DNA from: Lacticaseibacillus zhaodongensis
GTDB lineage: Bacteria; Bacillota; Bacilli; Lactobacillales; Lactobacillaceae
Reading direction: 5' to 3'
DNA length: 64,000 nt
Assembly (NCBI RefSeq): GCF_009687905.1
Contig: NZ_BLBG01000005.1
Coordinates: 120,529-184,528, forward strand
Both the position numbers and the translations under genes were made by a program. The notes under the pieces were generated by a model. The model was given only the letters and a program-made list of their open reading frames with translations. It did not search any database and had not been told where the DNA came from. This document shows, in pieces, positions 28,055 to 37,022 of this stretch (within the stretch, counting starts at the first letter, position 1; each line of letters starts with the position of its first letter).

Positions 28055-29005
28055 ATGTTAGAACAGTCTTACCTAGATCTTGCAAAGACGATCATGGACA
28101 CTGGGCACTACAAGGATGACCGCACCGGAACCGGAACCTACAGTATTTTCGGCTACCAGATGCGCTTTAACTTGGCGGAGGGCTTTCCGATTCTGACCAC
28201 CAAGAAGGTGCCTTTTGGTCTGATCAAAAGCGAGCTCTTGTGGTTCCTGCACGGGGACACTAACATTCGTTTCCTTTTGCAGCACCACAACCACATTTGG
28301 GACGAGTGGGCCTTCCAGCGTTGGACTGAATCAGCTGAATACACTGGTCCGGACATGACTGATTTTGGCCGGCGCAGCTTGGTTGATGCGGACTTTGCCA
28401 AGCAGTACCACGAGCAGATGAACCTGTTTGACCAGCGAATCGTGGACGATGCGGATTTTGCCGCCAAATATGGTGACCTCGGGCTGGTTTACGGCAGTCA
28501 ATGGCGGGCCTGGAAGACCAGCAAGGGTGAAACGATTGACCAACTGGGGGACGTCATCGCCGAAATCAAGCGCAACCCAGATTCCCGGCGGCTGATTGTC
28601 AGCGCGTGGAGCCCCGAGGACATTCCCACGATGGCCTTGCCACCGTGCCACACGCTCTATCAGTTCTACGTGAACGAGGGTAAGCTCTCGCTCCAGCTCT
28701 ATCAGCGCTCTGGCGACGTCTTCCTCGGCGTGCCGTTCAACATCGCCAGCTACGCGCTTCTGCTCAGTATGGTGGCCCGCGAGACCGGTTTGGAGGTAGG
28801 CGAGTTCGTCCACACGTTTGGCGACGCGCACATTTACAGTAATCACGTCCAGCAGGTTGAAGAGCAACTAAGCCGCACCCCACGGCCAGCACCAAAGTTG
28901 TGGCTCAACCCGGAGAAGAAGCACCTCGAGGACTTCACGATGAAGGACATCAAGCTGATTGGTTACGATCCGCTGCCTGCAATTAAGGCACCAGTGGCAG
29001 TCTAA
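28055..29005 (+). CDS. thyA: Thymidylate synthase
   Basis: It converts dUMP and methylene-THF to dTMP and dihydrofolate. At 316 residues, with an insert between the N-terminal R-loop region ([11 protein letters not shown]) and the catalytic part, it matches the Lactobacillus casei type, and its catalytic Cys in [13 protein letters not shown] is residue 198 as there. [18 protein letters not shown] and [10 protein letters not shown] complete the nucleotide and folate site. GGAGG is 7-8 nt before ATG 28055. Its dihydrofolate product is recycled by folA, which follows after an inserted repeat. Confidence 0.96.
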   Translation: MLEQSYLDLAKTIMDTGHYKDDRTGTGTYSIFGYQMRFNLAEGFPILTTKKVPFGLIKSELLWFLHGDTNIRFLLQHHNHIWDEWAFQRWTESAEYTGPDMTDFGRRSLVDADFAKQYHEQMNLFDQRIVDDADFAAKYGDLGLVYGSQWRAWKTSKGETIDQLGDVIAEIKRNPDSRRLIVSAWSPEDIPTMALPPCHTLYQFYVNEGKLSLQLYQRSGDVFLGVPFNIASYALLLSMVARETGLEVGEFVHTFGDAHIYSNHVQQVEEQLSRTPRPAPKLWLNPEKKHLEDFTMKDIKLIGYDPLPAIKAPVAV

Positions 29006-29006
29006 A

Positions 29007-29164
29007 ACAGAGCGGAGGAGAACGGTTTGAAGGTGAGGACTAGGGTGCTCCAGTGTAAAGGCGTGGTTTTAAGCATTTACCCTGGAGCATACTAGCCGCA
29101 GCCTTCTGCCTCACGTAGCTCGACTAGAACGCAGACGGAACCAGGAGTTCAGAAGCGGAGGAGC
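29007..29164 (+). repeat. Class B/C-related repeat, copy C2, between thyA and folA
   Basis: It starts one base after the thyA stop codon. The hairpin TGCTCCAG...CTGGAGCA with inner TAAA/TTTA (about 29045-29090) is the variable unit, and GTGAGG/CCTCAC is an outer stem. Downstream, GTAGCTCGACTAGAACGCAGACGG resembles GTAGCTCGACTATGCACAGAGCGG of C1, and GCTCGACT occurs in C3. Its end, GAAGCGGAGGAGC, supplies the ribosome binding site of folA. Confidence 0.6.
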
Positions 29165-29170
29165 TAATTC

Positions 29171-29668
29171 ATGACAATTGCATTCATCTGGGCACAGGAC
29201 GCCAATGGGTTAATTGGGCAGGACGGCCACTTGCCATGGCACTTGTCCGATGACCTAAAGTACTTTAAGCAGCGTACCCTCGGCCAAATTGTACTCATGG
29301 GCCGCAAAACCTTCGAGGGGATGGGCTCCCGCCCGTTGCCTAGACGCGATAACCTGGTCTTAACTAGGCAGGCTGATTATCAGGTCAGTGGCGACAACAT
29401 CGCTGTAGTTACCAGTCCAGAAGCGGCATTGGAATATGCCGAGGCTCGGCCTGACCAAACGCTATTCGTAATCGGTGGCGCGGGCGTCTTCATGAGTTTC
29501 GCAGATAAAGTCGATACCTTGTACGTAACCCGTATTGCCGGCACTTTCACGGGTGACACTGTAATGCCGGAGTTAGACTTCAGCAAGTTCAAGCGCACGG
29601 GGTTAAGAACGGTAGAAAACGATGACCCGCAGTTAACCCACAGCTTTGAGACGTGGGAGCGGCTATAA
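29171..29668 (+). CDS. folA: Dihydrofolate reductase
   Basis: A 165-residue DHFR that reduces dihydrofolate with NADPH. Visible motifs are IWAQDANGLIGQDGHLPWHLSDDLKYFK (catalytic Asp in SDDLKYF, trimethoprim-site residues), VLMGRKTFEGMGSRPLP and FVIGGAGVF. The ATG at 29171 has GGAGGAG 8 nt upstream, inside the end of repeat C2. Together with thyA it forms the thymidylate cycle; in lactobacilli the two are usually directly adjacent. Confidence 0.95.
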   Translation: MTIAFIWAQDANGLIGQDGHLPWHLSDDLKYFKQRTLGQIVLMGRKTFEGMGSRPLPRRDNLVLTRQADYQVSGDNIAVVTSPEAALEYAEARPDQTLFVIGGAGVFMSFADKVDTLYVTRIAGTFTGDTVMPELDFSKFKRTGLRTVENDDPQLTHSFETWERL

Positions 29669-29747
29669 ATACATCCGTTAGTTGAGCTCGTGCTTAAATT
29701 GAGCACATCGTAGGGGTTAATAAGTAATTATCAACAACTGAAGTAAG

Positions 29748-30005
29748 GTGGCGGGCGCCTCTTCTGGAACAAGCAGCCGGGAGTGACCATGCTGAAACGA
29801 CAAATAAGACCGGTATTCTTGCGTTTTTTGCAAGGATACCGGTCTTATTTGTCGGGGAGAGTGGAGAGACCGCAAAGGAGCGCAGCGACGCGGGCTCGAA
29901 GCTCAGACGGAAGACTTGACCTGGTTTTGGTCAAGCCTGTAGTCGGCCCCAGCATGCCTGTCTGTCACTCCCGGCGGCGCCAGTGGAAGAAGATGCGCCC
30001 GCCAC
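29748..30005 (+). repeat. Class A intergenic repeat, copy A4
   Basis: Outer arms GTGGCGGGCGCCTCTTCT and AGAAGATGCGCCCGCCAC pair with one mismatch; next CCGGGAGTGACCATGCTG pairs with CAGCATG...GTCACTCCCGG. Variable hairpin 29802-29850, AAATAAGACCGGTAT/ATACCGGTCTTATTT. The second hairpin, GACTTGACC/GGTCAAGC, also differs from the other copies. Located 80 bp after folA. Confidence 0.8.
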
Positions 30006-30218
30006 CCGGCCAGTCACCGCTATCCCGCGCGGTGTTTTTTTATATACTCACGTAAGCCCTAACTAAATTCAGCATTAACCCCCAATAGCAAGCCGCTCCC
30101 GCCAGCTTTAGAATCCATCAGCCGATATTTTGGCAGCGATTACCCCTGACCCTAAACCCGATACCCGCGGCATTTCCGCCATTTGCATGGTATTATTAAG
30201 TTATAACAGAAAGAGCGG
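30006..30218. other. Intergenic region before the polyphosphate operon
   Basis: About 210 bp. TATTAT and TTATAAC near 30191-30205 may contain a -10, but no good -35 is seen. Nothing else was recognised. Confidence 0.35.
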
Positions 30219-31754
30219 GTGAAGATTGTGGCAGAGATAAGTCAAGGCTTGGTCGTTGTTGAAAGTCAAGGTGTTACCTTTAGCATCACGAACCCCAAGG
30301 ATTTAGGCGAAATCGAGCACGGTAGCTATCCGGTCGCAGTGGGTGAAGAAATTTACAGCGGCCGGATCATTTCCCCGGAAATGACCGACGCGCTGCAAGA
30401 GGCTTTGAGCGCCGTCAAGCAGGTGTTTGCGGATTACGGGGTGACGCGGTCGGCAGTCTACGCCGGGCAGTCCTTCTTTGAGGCGGACAATGCCGACTTC
30501 GTGCGTGACCAGCTGTTCAACCGGACGGGAATGTGGGTGCACCAGCTGGCAATTCCCGAAGAAGCTTACTACCGGACAAGCGCGGTCATGCAGAATTTTC
30601 CGCATTTCAACAAGCTGATCCAGGATGGGACCGTGCTGGTTGATATCGGCGGCGGGACCGTTGAAATCATCGCCTTCAACAACGGGGCCTTCAGTTTTGC
30701 CCGGAACCTGAACCTTGGCCCGCTGCGGGTGTTCGAGGTCATGAAGGACGTGCAGCGGACAGCCGCCAACTACGTGGAAATCCTGCGCGACTACATCGAC
30801 AGTCGGCTGCTGGACTTCCTGCGCCTGCTGCCGCAAAAACACGATTACACCAACATGATCATCATGGGTACCGGCGCCCGCCTGCTGCAAAATATGTGGC
30901 CGGAGAACAAGCATCAGCTGGTGAACCAGGATCGTTTCCACAGCGTCTACCACGAAATCACGCGGGCCAGCGACCAGCAGATCACGACCCGTTACGATAT
31001 CGACCCGGATGAGGTCAACCAGGTGCTGCCGACGATGATGCTGCTGCACCAGCTAGTGCAAAAGCTGGGGCCCGAGTCGATTTACAGCAGCGACTTAAAG
31101 CTCATCGATGGGCTGGAGGTCAACGCCAGCATCATTTCCGGTAGTAAGGCCGTGAAGTTTGACCCGACCGAGGAGACGCTCGCCAGTGCACTGACCTTGT
31201 CTAACTGGTACCACGTGGACGAAAAGCACCGCGACTGCACTGTCCGCTTTGCCCTGCAATTATTCGACCGGCTGCACAAGCTGCACGGCCTCGGTAAGCG
31301 TGAGCGGCTGCTGCTGGAAACGGCGGCGCTGATCACCGATGTCGGTAGCTACATCGACACCCATGAACACGCGCTGAATAGTGATTACATCATTCAGGCC
31401 TCGGACATCATGGGCCTGTCGAGTCGGGAGCAGCGCATTGTTGCGACCATCGCGCATTACCACACGAGCGCGACGCCACAGCTGGACATGTCGGCGATGC
31501 GCACCTTCAATGGCAGTGACCGGCTGATCGTCGCCAAACTCTCCGCGCTGCTGCGAGTGGCTGACTCGCTGGATACGTCGCGACGGCAAAAGATCAGTAA
31601 TATCAGCGTCTCGACGCGTGGCGGTAAGGTCACCATCACCGCGGACAGCCATGAGAACCTGGAGCTGGAGAAGTGGACTCTTGCCAAAAAGGGCAGCTTC
31701 TTTGAGGCTGTCTTCGGGATGCCGATTCGTCTGAAGTGGAGGAGTTTAGCATGA
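30219..31754 (+). CDS. Ppx/GppA-family phosphatase with C-terminal HD-like region
   Basis: A 511-residue exopolyphosphatase/guanosine pentaphosphatase-type protein. The N-terminal ribonuclease-H-like fold includes VLVDIGGGTVEIIAF (about 142-156, phosphate-binding) and MGTGARLL. The C-terminal part (about 330-450), with LLLETAALITDVGSYIDTHEHALNSDYII, resembles the HD-type domain seen in long Ppx proteins. The first residues (MKIVAEISQGLVVVESQG) lack the usual DLGSNS motif present in the third gene of this operon. It starts at GTG 30219 (a GTG three codons on is possible) and overlaps ppk by 4 bp. Confidence 0.82.
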   Translation: MKIVAEISQGLVVVESQGVTFSITNPKDLGEIEHGSYPVAVGEEIYSGRIISPEMTDALQEALSAVKQVFADYGVTRSAVYAGQSFFEADNADFVRDQLFNRTGMWVHQLAIPEEAYYRTSAVMQNFPHFNKLIQDGTVLVDIGGGTVEIIAFNNGAFSFARNLNLGPLRVFEVMKDVQRTAANYVEILRDYIDSRLLDFLRLLPQKHDYTNMIIMGTGARLLQNMWPENKHQLVNQDRFHSVYHEITRASDQQITTRYDIDPDEVNQVLPTMMLLHQLVQKLGPESIYSSDLKLIDGLEVNASIISGSKAVKFDPTEETLASALTLSNWYHVDEKHRDCTVRFALQLFDRLHKLHGLGKRERLLLETAALITDVGSYIDTHEHALNSDYIIQASDIMGLSSREQRIVATIAHYHTSATPQLDMSAMRTFNGSDRLIVAKLSALLRVADSLDTSRRQKISNISVSTRGGKVTITADSHENLELEKWTLAKKGSFFEAVFGMPIRLKWRSLA

Positions 31755-33946
31755 GTAAAAAGACTTTTACCAATCCCAAATATTTTACTAACCGGGAACT
31801 GTCTTGGATCGCGTTTAACGACCGGGTCCTTGAAGAAGCGCGCGATAAGAGCAACCCGCTGCTGGAACGGGTGAAGTTCCTTGGCATCACCCAGAGTAAC
31901 CTCGATGAGTTCTTCAATGTCCGCGTGGCGTCCCTACGCAAAATGGTGTCGGTCAATTACGACAAGCCGGACGCGGCTGGACTGACGCCGACCATGCAGT
32001 TGAAGGCAATTGGTCATGACGTTCACGAGTTGGTCGATAAGCAGTACCGGACCTTCTCGCGCTCGCTCGTGCCACACCTGGAGAACATCGGGGTGCGCAT
32101 CCTGACCGCGCAGGAATTGAAGGGCGAGCAGCTTGACTACATCGACGACTATTTCCACCGCGAGCTCTACCCAATTTTGACCCCGATGGCGGTTGACGTC
32201 TCGCGGCCGTTCCCATTCCTTGCTGACGGCACGATGAACATGGCCGTGCGCCTGGTCCGGCCGGAAGATGAGGCCAAGGGGAAGGGCCGTTCCTTCGCCA
32301 CCGTCCAGATTCCGTCCACCGAGCCACGTGTTTTGCGGCTGCCCGGTGACGGACAGGACTTCATCATGCTGGAGGAAATTGTTCGTCACTACATCGGCGA
32401 ACTATTCGTGGGTGCACAAATCAGTGAGACCGCGATGTTCCGGGTCACCCGGGACATGGGGCTGGACGTTGACGAGGAGGATACCTCCGACCTCATGAAG
32501 GAAATCCAGGCGCAGCTGAAGAAGCGGGAACGCGGCCGCGTCATGCGTCTTGAAATCGATGGCAGCATGAGCAAGAGCCTCGAACACTACCTGATGAAGC
32601 ACATGCACATCGACGAGGCCGATGTGTACGCAATTAACGGACCCATCGACCTTACTTTTGTTAGTCAGCTGGTTAAGGGCATCACCATTCCCGACAAGGA
32701 GCAGTACCTCTACAAGAAGCACGAGCCATACCTGCCGCAGATTTTCAAGGATAATTCAATGTTCGACCTGATCCGGCAGAAGGACTACTTCCTGCACCAC
32801 CCTTACGACAGCTTCACACCGGTGGTTGAGTTCATCCATCAGGCGGCCGTTGACCCGAAGGTGCTGGCGGTCAAAATGACGCTCTACCGGGTGTCCAGCA
32901 AGTCGCCGATCATCAAGTATCTAAAGCAAGCCGCGGACAACGGTAAGCAGGTCACCGTGCTGGTTGAACTCAAGGCGCGCTTCGATGAAGAAAACAACGT
33001 CCACTGGGCCAAGGAATTGGAGCGCGCCGGCTGCCACGTTATTTACGGACTGGTCGGACTCAAAACGCACTGTAAGCTCACCTTGGTCGTGCGCAGAGAA
33101 GAGGACGGCATTCGCCGTTACATGCACATGGCAACCGGGAACTACAACGATGTGACCGCCCGCTTCTACACCGACATGGGCCTGTTCACTGCGGATCAGG
33201 AATTCGGTGAGGACGCCAGCAACATTTTCAACATGTTGAGCGGCTTTTCCGAACCACCATATTTCCACAAGTTGGTCATCTCGCCAATGGGGATTCGCGA
33301 TTACCTGAGCGAACGCATCGACGACGAAATTACGGCGGCCAAGGCTGGACGTAAGGCGCTGATCCAGATGAAGATGAACTCCCTGTCCGACCCGGAAATG
33401 ATTCGCAAGCTTTACGAAGCTAGTGCGGCCGGGGTTGAGATTCACTTGCTCGTGCGGGGCATCTGCAACCTGAAAGTGGGCATTCCCGGTGTTTCTGAGA
33501 ACATCGAGGTCCACTCGATCGTTGGCCACCTGCTGGAACACAGCCGGATCTACTACTTCTACAACGACGGGGATGAACAGCTATTCCTGTCCTCCGCCGA
33601 CCTCATGACCCGCAACCTCTCGCGGCGGGTGGAGATCCTGTTCCCGATTTTGCAGGCGGATATAAAAGAACAAATAATTGGTATTTATGGAATATTGTGG
33701 GATGATAACGCCAAGACGCGGATTTTGCAGCCTGACGCTAGCTGGCAGCACATCGACCGGCGTGGCCGGACCCCACTGAACGCTCAAGAATACCTGCTGG
33801 AACACGCTAAGGAGCTAGCCGATGATCTGATTGGTGGCAACGACGAACCAGAAGGACACAGGCCCAATGACCCGACCGGGCCGCGGCGCTTCGTTCCGCT
33901 GCGGGCACCAGAAGACGTTGATGATGACGAGAGAGAAGACAAATAA
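31751..33946 (+). CDS. ppk: Polyphosphate kinase 1
   Basis: Ppk1 reversibly polymerises the ATP gamma-phosphate into polyphosphate. At 731 residues it has the full four-domain order: N domain from YFTNRELSWIAFNDRVLEEA, H domain, and two C-terminal PLD-like domains. KTHCKLTLVVRRE contains the autophosphorylated-histidine region and HMATGNYNDVTARFYTDMG the partner motif. The ATG at 31751 overlaps the preceding stop (ATGA), has GGAGGAG upstream, and the stop overlaps the next start. The C-terminal 40 residues are acidic and variable. Confidence 0.95.
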   Translation: MSKKTFTNPKYFTNRELSWIAFNDRVLEEARDKSNPLLERVKFLGITQSNLDEFFNVRVASLRKMVSVNYDKPDAAGLTPTMQLKAIGHDVHELVDKQYRTFSRSLVPHLENIGVRILTAQELKGEQLDYIDDYFHRELYPILTPMAVDVSRPFPFLADGTMNMAVRLVRPEDEAKGKGRSFATVQIPSTEPRVLRLPGDGQDFIMLEEIVRHYIGELFVGAQISETAMFRVTRDMGLDVDEEDTSDLMKEIQAQLKKRERGRVMRLEIDGSMSKSLEHYLMKHMHIDEADVYAINGPIDLTFVSQLVKGITIPDKEQYLYKKHEPYLPQIFKDNSMFDLIRQKDYFLHHPYDSFTPVVEFIHQAAVDPKVLAVKMTLYRVSSKSPIIKYLKQAADNGKQVTVLVELKARFDEENNVHWAKELERAGCHVIYGLVGLKTHCKLTLVVRREEDGIRRYMHMATGNYNDVTARFYTDMGLFTADQEFGEDASNIFNMLSGFSEPPYFHKLVISPMGIRDYLSERIDDEITAAKAGRKALIQMKMNSLSDPEMIRKLYEASAAGVEIHLLVRGICNLKVGIPGVSENIEVHSIVGHLLEHSRIYYFYNDGDEQLFLSSADLMTRNLSRRVEILFPILQADIKEQIIGIYGILWDDNAKTRILQPDASWQHIDRRGRTPLNAQEYLLEHAKELADDLIGGNDEPEGHRPNDPTGPRRFVPLRAPEDVDDDEREDK

Positions 33947-34977
33947 TGGAACACTTTGCAGTAATTGATTTAGGTAGTAATTCAGCACGGATGAGCAGCT
34001 GGCTGATCGATGACAACGGCGATTACACCCCTGAGCTCAAGCTTAAGGAAATGGTGCGCCTGTCCGAAGACATGGGCCGCGAGAAAATTCTCAAGGAACC
34101 CGCGATGGAACGCACGATTGCGGCGCTCAAACGGTTCCGAGCCGAGATCGACAAGATGGATAACGGTTCCTACAAGGCTTACGCCACGGCCGCTGTCCGC
34201 CAGGCGCGCAACCAGAAGCGCTTCTTGAAGCTGGCGAAGGAGGAGGCCGGGATCGACATCACGGTCATTCCTGGCGCTAAGGAAGCGGAATTTGATTTTG
34301 GCGGGGTCATCAATACCTTGCCGGTTCAAAATGCGCTGATCATGGATACCGGTGGTGCCTCGACCGAGCTGATTCTGGTGCAGAACCGCAAAATGCAGCA
34401 CCTGATCTCGATTCCATTCGGCTCCGTCAACCTGACCGAGCGTTTCGTTGACAGTGACCCGATGGATGCGTCCGACCTCTTCAAGCTGATGACGGCCATC
34501 AACCGGACCTTCAATGGTATCTGGTGGTTGCGCAAGGCCCAGAACCTGCCCGTGATTGCCCTCGGTGGTAGTAACCGCACGCTGGCCAAAATCGAGCGGC
34601 GCAAGGAAAACTACAAGGACATGGAAGAGATTCACGGTTTCCGGATGTACACGCCGGAGATCAACAAAATCTTCACGGAGATCCTTGGCGCCGACCTCGA
34701 GCAACGCAAGGCGATTCCCGGGTTGTCCAAGGAGCGCGCCGACATTATCGTTGCCGGGCTGATTCCGGTGGTCACGATGATGCGCTACAACGATTCTGAC
34801 CGCCTGATGTTCTCGCAGAACGGGCTGCGCGAAGGTGTGTTGTTCGAGCACCTGAACGGGGTCCAGCGGGTTATCGGCGGGGCGACCGAGGTCAAGGCGA
34901 CTGACATTGCGGATACCGATGAGGTCGATAGTGCGGATGTCAGTGATGGTGAGCTTGGCATCGGGGAAAACAAGTAA
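33946..34977 (+). CDS. ppx: Exopolyphosphatase
   Basis: A 343-residue short-form Ppx: two RNase-H-like domains without the HD extension. It carries the canonical FAVIDLGSNSARM at residues 4-16, AYATAAVRQARN, and LIMDTGGASTELILV, where phosphate binds. It removes terminal phosphates from polyphosphate. It overlaps ppk by one base (TAATG), so a kinase and two phosphatase-type enzymes are made together. The C-terminal about 30 residues are acidic. Confidence 0.92.
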   Translation: MEHFAVIDLGSNSARMSSWLIDDNGDYTPELKLKEMVRLSEDMGREKILKEPAMERTIAALKRFRAEIDKMDNGSYKAYATAAVRQARNQKRFLKLAKEEAGIDITVIPGAKEAEFDFGGVINTLPVQNALIMDTGGASTELILVQNRKMQHLISIPFGSVNLTERFVDSDPMDASDLFKLMTAINRTFNGIWWLRKAQNLPVIALGGSNRTLAKIERRKENYKDMEEIHGFRMYTPEINKIFTEILGADLEQRKAIPGLSKERADIIVAGLIPVVTMMRYNDSDRLMFSQNGLREGVLFEHLNGVQRVIGGATEVKATDIADTDEVDSADVSDGELGIGENK

Positions 34978-35039
34978 ATCGTTTGGTGGTGGTCTGACTC
35001 TTATGTGGGTCAGGCCACTTTCGCTTTGTTGAATGCCGG

Positions 35040-35305
35040 GCAGCGGGCGCATTTTCCTCCCGCTTCGTCGGCGGTAGTGACAGGCATGCTGGGGCCGGGT
35101 TCAAGCCTCGGAAAAGCACCGAGTCTTGACCCTGAACTGCGAGTCCGCCGTGTTGTCGTAACCGATCACGGTAAGCTTGCAGTCACTGCTATTATCATCT
35201 TAGCGGTCTCTCCGTTCTCCCCGATAATCAGCGAAGACCACGCTGATTATCGTTTCAGCATGGTCACTATCGCCGACTTCGCTCCCGGAAAAGGCGCCCG
35301 CCGCC
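35040..35305 (-). repeat. Class A intergenic repeat, copy A5
   Basis: A class A element on the minus strand after the ppx stop. Outer arms GGCAGCGGGCGC and GCGCCCGCCGCC pair imperfectly; GTCGGCGGTAGTGAC pairs with GTCACTATCGCCGAC. The variable hairpin is short here: GATAATCAGCG/CGCTGATTATC (35223-35251). The second hairpin has CTCGG/CCGAG instead of GACTTGGC. Confidence 0.75.
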
Positions 35306-35463
35306 CTACATTTGTGTTCTTAATCTTAATTACGGTCAATCAGCCATTGTGGTGAGGAGAGTGATTACTAACCACCGCGTGCTACTATTTGAAACGTTTT
35401 TTTCGATAACTCTTGACCCTGACACTACGTCAGCCCTTATCCTGTTCCTTGGAGGTGATGAGG

Positions 35464-36219
35464 ATGCATTACAGTATTAGTGAGTTTTCCGCTTTGACCG
35501 GCGTTAGTGAGCGGACCTTGCGCTATTACCATTCGCTGGGGCTGCTTAAGCCGACCGTTGCCGCTAATGGGTACCGGGAGTTTAGTAGCGCTGATGCTGA
35601 CCGGATGCAGTTGATTCAGTTTTACACCGCGGCCGGTTTTAGTCTCGCGGCAGTGGGTGAACTGCTGCAGGATGATGAGGCTACACGGTTAGCGAAGTTG
35701 CGCGTTCAGCGCACCAAACTCTTGCGGCAGCAAAATGATTTGGCCGTCCTCATCGCCCAAGTGGACAGTACGATTGCCAATCAGGAGGACGAGCAAATGA
35801 GTGATAGTGAGAAATTCGCAGCGTTCAAGCGGAACGCGCTCGCGGAGAACGACAAACGCTATGGGGATGAAGTGAGCGCGCAATGGGGTGCTGCCGCTAA
35901 AATGGATGCGGACCAGCATTTTGCCGGGCTGGATGAAGCAACGTATCAGCGCAGCCAGCAAGTGGAAGCGGAGCTCGCGCAGGCATTACGAGATGCGGTG
36001 ACTACCGATGCCGCTGCGACTGGCGCGGCTGGTGAACAGGTCTTCCACTTGCATCAGCAGTGGCTGCAAATTATGTGGCCGCAGTATGAGCTAGCAATGC
36101 ACCGCAGCTTGATGGATATGTACGCCGCCGATGCGCGTTTTGGTGCGAATTATGACCGGCTCGGTGGAACCGGGGCGAGTGCGTTTTTGATTGCGGCGGT
36201 GCGGCATTTTGCGCGGTGA
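35464..36219 (+). CDS. MerR-family regulator with TipAS-like domain
   Basis: A 251-residue regulator. The N-terminal MerR HTH (ISEFSALTGVSERTLRYYHSLGLLKP) and dimerisation helix cover about residues 1-110. The C-terminal TipAS-like domain is all-helical and would bind a thiopeptide-like or other hydrophobic ligand. The ATG at 35464 is chosen because GGAGG lies 8 nt upstream, while the ATG two codons earlier is too close. No exporter is adjacent, so the target is unclear. Probably monocistronic with a hairpin at 36239. Confidence 0.85.
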   Translation: MHYSISEFSALTGVSERTLRYYHSLGLLKPTVAANGYREFSSADADRMQLIQFYTAAGFSLAAVGELLQDDEATRLAKLRVQRTKLLRQQNDLAVLIAQVDSTIANQEDEQMSDSEKFAAFKRNALAENDKRYGDEVSAQWGAAAKMDADQHFAGLDEATYQRSQQVEAELAQALRDAVTTDAAATGAAGEQVFHLHQQWLQIMWPQYELAMHRSLMDMYAADARFGANYDRLGGTGASAFLIAAVRHFAR

Positions 36220-36238
36220 TTCGAATAATTGTAGAACG

Positions 36239-36279
36239 AAAAGAACCGGAACGGGCAGAGGCTGTGTTCCGGCTCTTTT
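36239..36279. terminator. Bidirectional terminator
   Basis: AAAAGAACCGGAAC pairs with GTTCCGGCTCTTTT with one mismatch. It lies between the converging MerR and TetR genes and has T-tracts both ways. Confidence 0.8.
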
Positions 36280-36294
36280 GGGATTGATTGCGAT

Positions 36295-36891
36295 TTACCG
36301 CTGTGCGGTCGCCAAGTATGCGGAATTGGTGTTGATTGTTGCTTGGTGGATCGCGAGCAAGGTCTGTTCGGCGGTCTGGTCACTAATGTCTGCTTGCCGC
36401 ATCCAGCTGGCGATGAATCCGGCAACGGCCGCGGCTAAATAGGCGGCGTTCAGGTAGTTCACTGGGGTGTCGGCGGCTTGGGACAGTTCGCGGTCGCCGG
36501 TGAGGACCTGTGTGTAAATGACGTCTTCTAGTTGCTTTTGGAAGGAGCCATCGTCCTTGCTGAATAGGATTGTGAGCGTTGCTTTTTGGGCGGTGACACT
36601 GCTGATGATGTTGGCCACGTATTCCTTGATTTTGGTCTGGTCGATTTCGGCTAGGCGCGTGTTGGGGGAGTTGAATGCCCCCAGCAGGTCAGACTTGACC
36701 TTGCCAATGATGGCATCGCGGAGTGCCATTTGGTCATGGTAGTGCAAGTAAAATGTGTTGCGACTGCACTGGGCTAGGGTACAGATTTGTTTGACCGTGA
36801 TCGTTTGACACGCTTGCTGGGCCAGTAGGGTCAGGTAAGCGCGGTGGAGGTTGGCCTCAGTTTTGAGATAACGCAGATCGTTTTTATTCAT
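36295..36891 (-). CDS. TetR-family transcriptional regulator
   Basis: A 198-residue repressor-type protein. The N-terminal HTH covers about residues 10-55, with TITVKQICTLAQCSRNTFYLHYHDQMAL as the recognition region. The C-terminal helical domain would bind ligand. It is divergent from the FMN oxidoreductase gene at 37023, with a 131-bp gap that holds the palindrome at 36920, so it probably controls itself and that gene. AGGAG is upstream of the ATG. Confidence 0.85.
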   Translation of the reverse strand: MNKNDLRYLKTEANLHRAYLTLLAQQACQTITVKQICTLAQCSRNTFYLHYHDQMALRDAIIGKVKSDLLGAFNSPNTRLAEIDQTKIKEYVANIISSVTAQKATLTILFSKDDGSFQKQLEDVIYTQVLTGDRELSQAADTPVNYLNAAYLAAAVAGFIASWMRQADISDQTAEQTLLAIHQATINTNSAYLATAQR

Positions 36892-36919
36892 TGTTTCTCC
36901 TCTTATAGGACATTGTACC

Positions 36920-36938
36920 AGATAAATGCCACTTATCT
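36920..36938. promoter_or_regulatory. Candidate TetR operator
   Basis: AGATAAATGCCACTTATCT is a 19-bp imperfect palindrome with AGATAA and TTATCT half-sites. It lies 29 bp upstream of the tetR start and 85 bp upstream of the oxidoreductase gene, a typical position for autoregulation. Confidence 0.55.
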
Positions 36939-37022
36939 AACATTGCTGCAATCATTGCCAATTGAACCCCCGCGGCGCGTTTTGTACATTGAAGTTAACA
37001 ATATCAAAGTGGGGTAAACAAA

